Source: Rhodospirillum sp.
GTDB lineage: Bacteria > Pseudomonadota > Alphaproteobacteria > Rhodospirillales > Rhodospirillaceae
Assembly: GCA_021741145.1 (NCBI GenBank)
Contig: JAIOYK010000057.1
Coordinates: forward strand, 1 to 35,742
DNA length: 35,742 nt
Direction of reading: 5' to 3'
Positions within the stretch are counted from its first letter, which is position 1, and every line of letters begins with the position of its first letter. The notes below the pieces were generated by a model. That model was not told the DNA's origin, did not search any database, and saw nothing but the letters and a program-made list of their open reading frames with translations. Both the position numbers and the translations under genes were made by a program. Positions 31,144-35,742 of this stretch are shown here, piece by piece.

Positions 31144-32319
31144 CTACTCCAGGGTGATCAGGTCGTCCAGGACGCGAGTCACGTAGTCAGGATTGATGAC
31201 GTGGTCCGGACTGGTGTCGTTGATATGGATTTCGAAGGACCCTGGACCCAGGGCGGAGACCTTGTCGGTGATTGCCTGGGCGTAGAGTTCGGCCACCCGG
31301 TTGTTCTGACAGCAGCGGTCATATTGACCGAAGAACTGGATCTGGCCCCGACCCTCTCCATGGGCGCCCATCACGTACATTTCCGCGTAGCTCGCCGCCT
31401 GGACCAGGGTTGGGTAATACTGCTCCGCCGGCGGCGGGTGATCGTCTTCCTGCTGAAAGGTCAAGGGATAGGCACCCGCCATGGGATAGGACCGAAGGAT
31501 CCGTTGGTCGAGCGCGGCCTGGACCACGGTGGCCCAGCCGCCCGCGGCAATCCCCGCCATGGCGTAGTGATCCAGACCCAGCTCCTCCAGGGCGTAATTG
31601 GCCGCCACCAGGGGGGGAAAGAGGAACCGGCGCAGGGGATAGGGCAGGACCGACAGGAAGAGGCGCCCCTGGCTCGACACATGGCCATACCGGGGCAGGT
31701 CCATGTCCTTCAACTGGTTTTCCCCATAGGCGCCGACGTTGTTCAGGGCCATCACGTCGTACCCCCGCTCGAGCAGGGGCACGAGCAAGGGGGCGGCATC
31801 GGCGACGGTGGCCGCGAAGCCCTGTTGCCAGACCACGAGCATTCCCCGGGGATCCACGGGCCGCAGGTGATAGGCGATCGAGGTGAACCCGACGTCAACG
31901 GGAATGGTCAGCCGGTCCACGCGCATCAGAACCGTCAATTGCCGATAGGGCGCCAGGGCCGGAACATCCTCCAGCGAGATGGATCGCTCCACCGTCTCCG
32001 GACGCGTCCAGAAGGGCGCGGAGGGTGAGCCAAAAATCGCCTGGGATAGGGCCCGGCGCCGGGCGGCGATGTCCGTTTCCGACGTCAATTCGGAAACGAG
32101 GCTCGCCGGATCCGTCAGGGTATGGATCGGCCGGGTTCCCTCGTAGCGGTAGGGTTCGGCCCGGGAGACATTGTACCATCGGCGGAATTCGGTGTTGTGG
32201 TGGACCAGCCAATCCCCGGCCAGATACCCTCCCCATCCCAGGCCCCCCAGGACAACGAGGGCGAGAAAGGATCCGAACCATTGGGAGCCGCCACGTCTTC
32301 TTCGTCGATTGAATGCCAA
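31144..32319 (-). CDS. Membrane-anchored alpha/beta-hydrolase-like protein, nucleophile Ser absent
   Basis: This 391-residue protein has a basic N-terminus and a single signal anchor ('FGSFLALVVLGGLGWGGYLAG'), placing the rest in the periplasm. The body looks like an alpha/beta hydrolase: 'RGMLVVWQQGFAAT' (strand before the oxyanion region), 'LERGYDVMALNNVG', an elbow-like 'HYAMAGIAAGGWAT' and a late 'SPDHVINPDYV' with a candidate catalytic His. The elbow has no GxSxG serine, so the protein may be inactive or use another residue. I chose TTG 32319 with AGAGG 6 bases upstream; a GTG at 32364 would add 15 residues. The function is unknown. It converges with the sigma gene. Confidence 0.75.
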   Translation of the reverse strand: MAFNRRRRRGGSQWFGSFLALVVLGGLGWGGYLAGDWLVHHNTEFRRWYNVSRAEPYRYEGTRPIHTLTDPASLVSELTSETDIAARRRALSQAIFGSPSAPFWTRPETVERSISLEDVPALAPYRQLTVLMRVDRLTIPVDVGFTSIAYHLRPVDPRGMLVVWQQGFAATVADAAPLLVPLLERGYDVMALNNVGAYGENQLKDMDLPRYGHVSSQGRLFLSVLPYPLRRFLFPPLVAANYALEELGLDHYAMAGIAAGGWATVVQAALDQRILRSYPMAGAYPLTFQQEDDHPPPAEQYYPTLVQAASYAEMYVMGAHGEGRGQIQFFGQYDRCCQNNRVAELYAQAITDKVSALGPGSFEIHINDTSPDHVINPDYVTRVLDDLITLE

Positions 32320-32427
32320 GGGAAACCTCTGGGGAGGAAAGGGGGAAAACGCCCTCCTTAGCACCAGTGGTTCCGGGAGGGAAGGGGGAGGTCCAATAAT
32401 TCTCCACGGTCTGACGAAGGCACCCGG

Positions 32428-33357
32428 TCAGGCTTCCTTTGGTTCGGGCTTGGGTTCGGGAAGGACCATCCAATCGGGCGGTATCGGGGTTACGGTGGCA
32501 CCGCCGTCTTCCGCGGTCAGGGTCACCCCCGGGCTGAACTGGGCTAGCCGAATGACCGCCAGTCCCTGGCCTTCCTCGATCCCCGTGATCACCGAGCGGA
32601 CCTCGCCAGCTTCGGAGCCATCCGCGGCGCGCAGCAGGGAGCCGGTGGTTGGGAGGGCTTCGCCACCGGTCAGGGTGATGGGCATCAGGCGCTTCTTCAC
32701 CAGGCCACGGTATTTGGTGCGGGCGGTCAGCTCCTGCCCCATGTAGCAACCTTTCTTGAAGTCGACGCCGCCCAATTCCTCGAAGCCGTTTTCCAGAAGC
32801 AGGGCCTTGTCCGGTTCCATGTCCGGCGCGCCGTCGGGCAGTCCCAGGGACGCGGCCCGGCGGCGCCAGTCTAGGCCATTGCCCCTTGGTAGGGCCGGGG
32901 CGATGGCCCCGGGGGGGATCAGGAGGTGCACACCGGCCTCGGCCAAGCGCGGATCGACGAAGGCGAGCGCCCCCCCCTCAAGGATCCTGGTCGCACCGGG
33001 CTCGGCGGGCAGACCCAGGGCGGCGGCGGCATCGGCGCCGGGCACGACGGCGACGGTCCAGCCTTCGCCCGGTGCCAGCACGACCTTGGAGCGCAGCTTG
33101 AAGCGGGATAAGCGGGTTTTCAGGTCGTCCATGCGGGCGACCTCGCAGCGGATCAGCAGGGTGCCCTCCCGCTCCACCAGGAAAAAATCATGCATGTACT
33201 TGCCCTGCGGTGTCAGCAGGGCCGCCCAGATCGCCTTTTCCCCGGTGGCCTTGGTCACGTCATTGGAAACTAGCCCTTGCAGAAAGGTCACCCGGTCGTC
33301 CCCGGCGAGGGTCAGGACCCCCCGGTCGGACAAGGGGCAAAGAAGAAGGTCGGTCAT
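32428..33357 (-). CDS. ygfZ: YgfZ-family folate-binding protein (GcvT-related)
   Basis: YgfZ proteins use tetrahydrofolate to support iron-sulfur cluster assembly or repair. The 309-residue protein starts 'LLLCPLSDRGVLTLAGDDRVTFLQGLVSND' in GcvT-like fashion and carries the signature 'FKKGCYMGQELTARTKYRG' with the conserved Cys. 'ALLTPQGKYMHDFFL' is also typical. The tail ends 'PEPKPEPKEA'. GGAG lies 9 bases before the ATG. It is divergent from the glycosyltransferase at 33502. Confidence 0.93.
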   Translation of the reverse strand: MTDLLLCPLSDRGVLTLAGDDRVTFLQGLVSNDVTKATGEKAIWAALLTPQGKYMHDFFLVEREGTLLIRCEVARMDDLKTRLSRFKLRSKVVLAPGEGWTVAVVPGADAAAALGLPAEPGATRILEGGALAFVDPRLAEAGVHLLIPPGAIAPALPRGNGLDWRRRAASLGLPDGAPDMEPDKALLLENGFEELGGVDFKKGCYMGQELTARTKYRGLVKKRLMPITLTGGEALPTTGSLLRAADGSEAGEVRSVITGIEEGQGLAVIRLAQFSPGVTLTAEDGGATVTPIPPDWMVLPEPKPEPKEA

Positions 33358-33501
33358 GGAGGGAACTCCGCCAATGGGATTTTAGGAACGCGGGGGACCT
33401 CTTCCAGGTATGACGCGCTGGTGGCGTTGGCAAGTTTCCAAGCGACGGCTATAAGGAAAAGGGTCTCCCCCCCCTATCGCTTCTCGAGCCGGACTGTCCC
33501 C

Positions 33502-34536
33502 ATGAAAATCGTCGTCGCCGATGCCGGAAGCGCCTATGACGGCGCCACTCCTTCCACCCACCCGATGGACGGGGCCGAGCGTGCCGTGGTGGGGCTCGCC
33601 AGCGCCCTGGCCGCCCGAGGGCATGAGGTTACCGTGCTCAATGGATGCGCCGATCCCGTCACCCGGGGCGGCGTGGCCTACCACCCACTGCCCACCACTT
33701 GGCACGAAGCCAAACCCGTGGACGTCGCCGACGCCCTGATCGCGGTTCGCAAGCCCGCGCTTCTGGGCGCGGTGACCGAGGTCGGGCGGCGGATCCTCTG
33801 GCCGATGGCCCATCCCGACTACCTGACCTGGCCCGCCCATCGGATCCACCTGGACAAATACAATCCCTCCATCGCCTATTTGGGTGCCACCCAAATGGTC
33901 GCCTCGGCCCGGCCGGGCGGCGCGGTGGTGGCGCCGGGCGTCTCCCGGTCCTTCCGCCCGGGCCTTTTGTCCGAACCCACGGAGCGGCCAGAGGCGGTGG
34001 TGGTCACCCATCCCATGCATGGCCTCGATCAGGTGCTGACCCTGTGGGAGGACCGGATTCAGCCCGAGGTATCCGGGGCAAGGCTGACCATTTATTCGGC
34101 CCTGTTACGTCGGGCCGTGGACGGGGAGGTTCTGCCCGCTTCCTTGGAAGTGCTGGCCGGGCGGGTCAAGGCCCTGGCTGAACGGGACGTGGTGGTCCGC
34201 GCCCCCCTGGCCGAGGACGGCATGGCCGGGGTCTACCGCTCGGCGCGGGTGCTGCTCTATCCCGGTCACGCCAAGGACATGGCCTGCTGGGCCCTAGGGG
34301 AGGCCCAGGCCTGCGGCCTGCCAGCCGTGGCCAAACCCCTGGGCGCCGCCGAGGAACGGCTGGCCAATGGGGAAGGCGGCTATATTGTCCCCGACGGCGA
34401 GGCCTTCGCCAATTTGGCCATCCAAATTCTGTCCGACGCGACCCTGGCCAAGGGAATCGCCGCCGCGGCCGGGGAACCGGCGCGGTTGCGGACCTGGGAC
34501 GCCGCGGCCAGGGATTTCGAACTGTTGATGGCCTGA
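33502..34536 (+). CDS. Glycosyltransferase, GT4-like
   Basis: This 344-residue protein with the GT-B type fold opens 'MKIVVADAGSAYDGATPSTH', followed by 'GAERAVVGLASALAARGHEVTVL', the usual N-terminal donor/acceptor entry. The C-terminal half has 'VVRAPLAEDGMAGVYRSARVLLYPG' and 'CWALGEAQACGLPAVAK', with the E-x7-E-like region weakly kept (E at 'GEAQACG'). It probably transfers a sugar to a polysaccharide, LPS or lipid; donor and acceptor cannot be told. ATG 33502 gives the standard N-terminus; the frame upstream overlaps ygfZ antisense. The next glycosyltransferase is 181 bases downstream. Confidence 0.87.
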   Translation: MKIVVADAGSAYDGATPSTHPMDGAERAVVGLASALAARGHEVTVLNGCADPVTRGGVAYHPLPTTWHEAKPVDVADALIAVRKPALLGAVTEVGRRILWPMAHPDYLTWPAHRIHLDKYNPSIAYLGATQMVASARPGGAVVAPGVSRSFRPGLLSEPTERPEAVVVTHPMHGLDQVLTLWEDRIQPEVSGARLTIYSALLRRAVDGEVLPASLEVLAGRVKALAERDVVVRAPLAEDGMAGVYRSARVLLYPGHAKDMACWALGEAQACGLPAVAKPLGAAEERLANGEGGYIVPDGEAFANLAIQILSDATLAKGIAAAAGEPARLRTWDAAARDFELLMA

Positions 34537-34717
34537 CGGCGGATTATTCGCGGGGTTCCCAGGCTGGTATCCACGCCTTTCCGAGTCTATGATCCGGGCC
34601 GGCCCCAGCCCGGTCCTGGCCCCGGTCCGGTGAGCGGGTCGGGGTGGGGGGGCCGCCACTCGGTCTCCGTTGGTGTCTCCCTTCTGTTGAGCCCAGCCCC
34701 GTTTTTGGAGTTTTCCG

Positions 34718-35742
34718 ATGGATTTTCGCGTCCTTCAAGTCATGGCTGGCGCCGAGCGAGGCGGAGCGGAGTTGTTCTTCGAGCGCCTGTGTATCGCCAT
34801 GCACAAGGCGGGCGTGCAGCAGCATGTCGTCATGCGGGAAGCGAGCACTCGTCTGGCCCGCATGCGCGACGCCGGGCTCCGACCGGTCCTGATGCGCTTC
34901 GGGGGCGCCCTGGACCTCGCCAGCCGTCCGGGTCTGAAGCGGGAAATCGCCAAGTTCCATCCCCAGGTGGTGCTTACCTGGATGAGCCGGGCGACCCACT
35001 ACGCTCCCAGCGGGGACTATGTTCTCTGCGGCCGTCTGGGAGGCTTCTATGATATCAAGTACTACAAGCATTGCGATTGGTTGATCTGTTTGACCGAGGA
35101 CATCCGGGAGCATGTGGTAAAGGCCGGTTTTCCCCGGGAACGCACGGTCCACCTGCCCAATTTTGTTCCCCAGAAGCGCATGGAGCCGGTCCGCCGCAAG
35201 GACTATTACACCCCCGATAACGCCCCTTTGATCTTTGCCCTGGGCCATCTGCACGAGAACAAGGCCTTCGACATTTTGCTCAAGGCCCTGGCTCTGGTAC
35301 CCGATTGTTACCTCTGGCTCGCCGGGGACGGCCCCTTGCGGGCGGAGTTGGAAAAGCGGGCCCAGGACCTGGGGGTCAAGCCCCGGGTGCGCTTCCTTGG
35401 GTGGCGGGACGATGCTCCGGCCTTCTACGCCGCGGCCGATCTCGTGGTCTTCCCCTCTCGCCATGAGCCCCACGGCAATGTGGCGCTCGAGGCCTGGGCC
35501 CAGTGCACGCCGATGGTCTCCACCGCGACCCATGGCCCGGCGCGACTGGTGACCGATGGGCACGACGGTCTGCTGGTCCCCATTGACGACCACCGGGCCA
35601 TGGCCGCCGCCATTCGCCGGGCCTTCACCGAACCGGGGTTGATGGAGACCATGGCGCGGAACGGCTGGGATACGTTCCAGAACGGTTATACGGAAGATAA
35701 GGTGGTGGGTCAGTACCGAGCTTTCTTCGAACGGGTGGTGGC
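34718..35742 (+). CDS. Glycosyltransferase family 4, 3' end beyond the window
   Basis: The frame is open from ATG 34718 to the last base (341 complete codons, no stop), so the gene is cut. It opens 'MDFRVLQVMAGAERGGAELFFERL', has 'VLTWMSRATHYAP' and 'VHLPNFVP' in the first half, then the GT4 domain: 'PLIFALGHLHENKAFDILLKAL', 'LWLAGDGPLRAELEK', 'VRFLGWRDDAPAFYAAADLVVFPSRHEPHGNVALEAWA' (given in parts here: the two catalytic Glu lie in 'EPHGNVALE') and 'PARLVTDGHDGLLVP'. GGAG lies 8 bases before the start. With the preceding glycosyltransferase it likely forms part of an envelope polysaccharide or LPS core locus. Confidence 0.92.
   Translation, partial: MDFRVLQVMAGAERGGAELFFERLCIAMHKAGVQQHVVMREASTRLARMRDAGLRPVLMRFGGALDLASRPGLKREIAKFHPQVVLTWMSRATHYAPSGDYVLCGRLGGFYDIKYYKHCDWLICLTEDIREHVVKAGFPRERTVHLPNFVPQKRMEPVRRKDYYTPDNAPLIFALGHLHENKAFDILLKALALVPDCYLWLAGDGPLRAELEKRAQDLGVKPRVRFLGWRDDAPAFYAAADLVVFPSRHEPHGNVALEAWAQCTPMVSTATHGPARLVTDGHDGLLVPIDDHRAMAAAIRRAFTEPGLMETMARNGWDTFQNGYTEDKVVGQYRAFFERVV

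Overview
The window is a dense, GC-rich bacterial chromosome segment. Gene content and protein style point to an alphaproteobacterium, most likely of the Rhodospirillales type: aerobic-style cobalamin genes with CobW, Mla/Lpt envelope transport, a BLUF photoreceptor, a class I photolyase and an ECF41 sigma factor. I cannot name the genus. I see no tRNA, rRNA, CRISPR array, insertion sequence or phage gene. Genes run off both ends of the window.

Layout. 1-4530: the 3' end of an unknown Ala/Pro-rich protein, then prs and purD (nucleotide synthesis), a PLP-dependent threonine/serine dehydratase, a strong bidirectional terminator and convergent infA (IF-1). 4927-9800: cobalamin nucleotide-loop assembly, with cobT and a methyltransferase on the minus strand and cobS-cobC-cobU-cobW on the plus strand, most joined by 4-base ATGA overlaps. 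9806-13152: a minus-strand sensory locus in which a double-PepSY secreted protein with a Met/Gly/Gln repeat tail precedes an OmpR-type regulator and a histidine kinase with a His/Met/Gly-rich periplasmic insert. 13237-18838: a minus-strand run with a PP2C-type phosphatase, an anti-sigma kinase and a STAS protein (a partner-switching set), followed directly by an Mla-type lipid transporter (permease, ATPase, MCE protein, auxiliary lipoprotein). 19132-21684: photolyase, an exported protein of unknown function and a HIT protein. 21838-23963: a DMT-family permease, bacteriohemerythrin and a convergent, overlapping BLUF photoreceptor.

24220-26525 is the least ordinary part. Two tandem paralogous genes share N-terminal and central domains. 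One keeps a calcium-binding EF-hand block of the type seen at the C-terminus of RTX-like proteins, and the other has lost it. Their untranslated leaders are also homologous. Each carries a hairpin with an identical AGGAA loop and a stem whose bases have co-varied, which suggests a conserved RNA control element, possibly a CsrA-type site.

26708-31129: an LptF-type permease overlaps an MsbA-like exporter. Next comes a complete ECF41 unit: a carboxymuconolactone decarboxylase-family gene, an ECF41 sigma factor with its SnoaL-like tail, and a matching TGTCACG-N16-CGTC promoter. 31144-35742: a membrane-anchored alpha/beta-hydrolase-like protein without an evident nucleophile serine, YgfZ, and two glycosyltransferases, the second cut by the window end.

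Other points worth checking are a Thr at the position of the essential catalytic-loop lysine in Prs and a cysteine cluster behind the BLUF domain.
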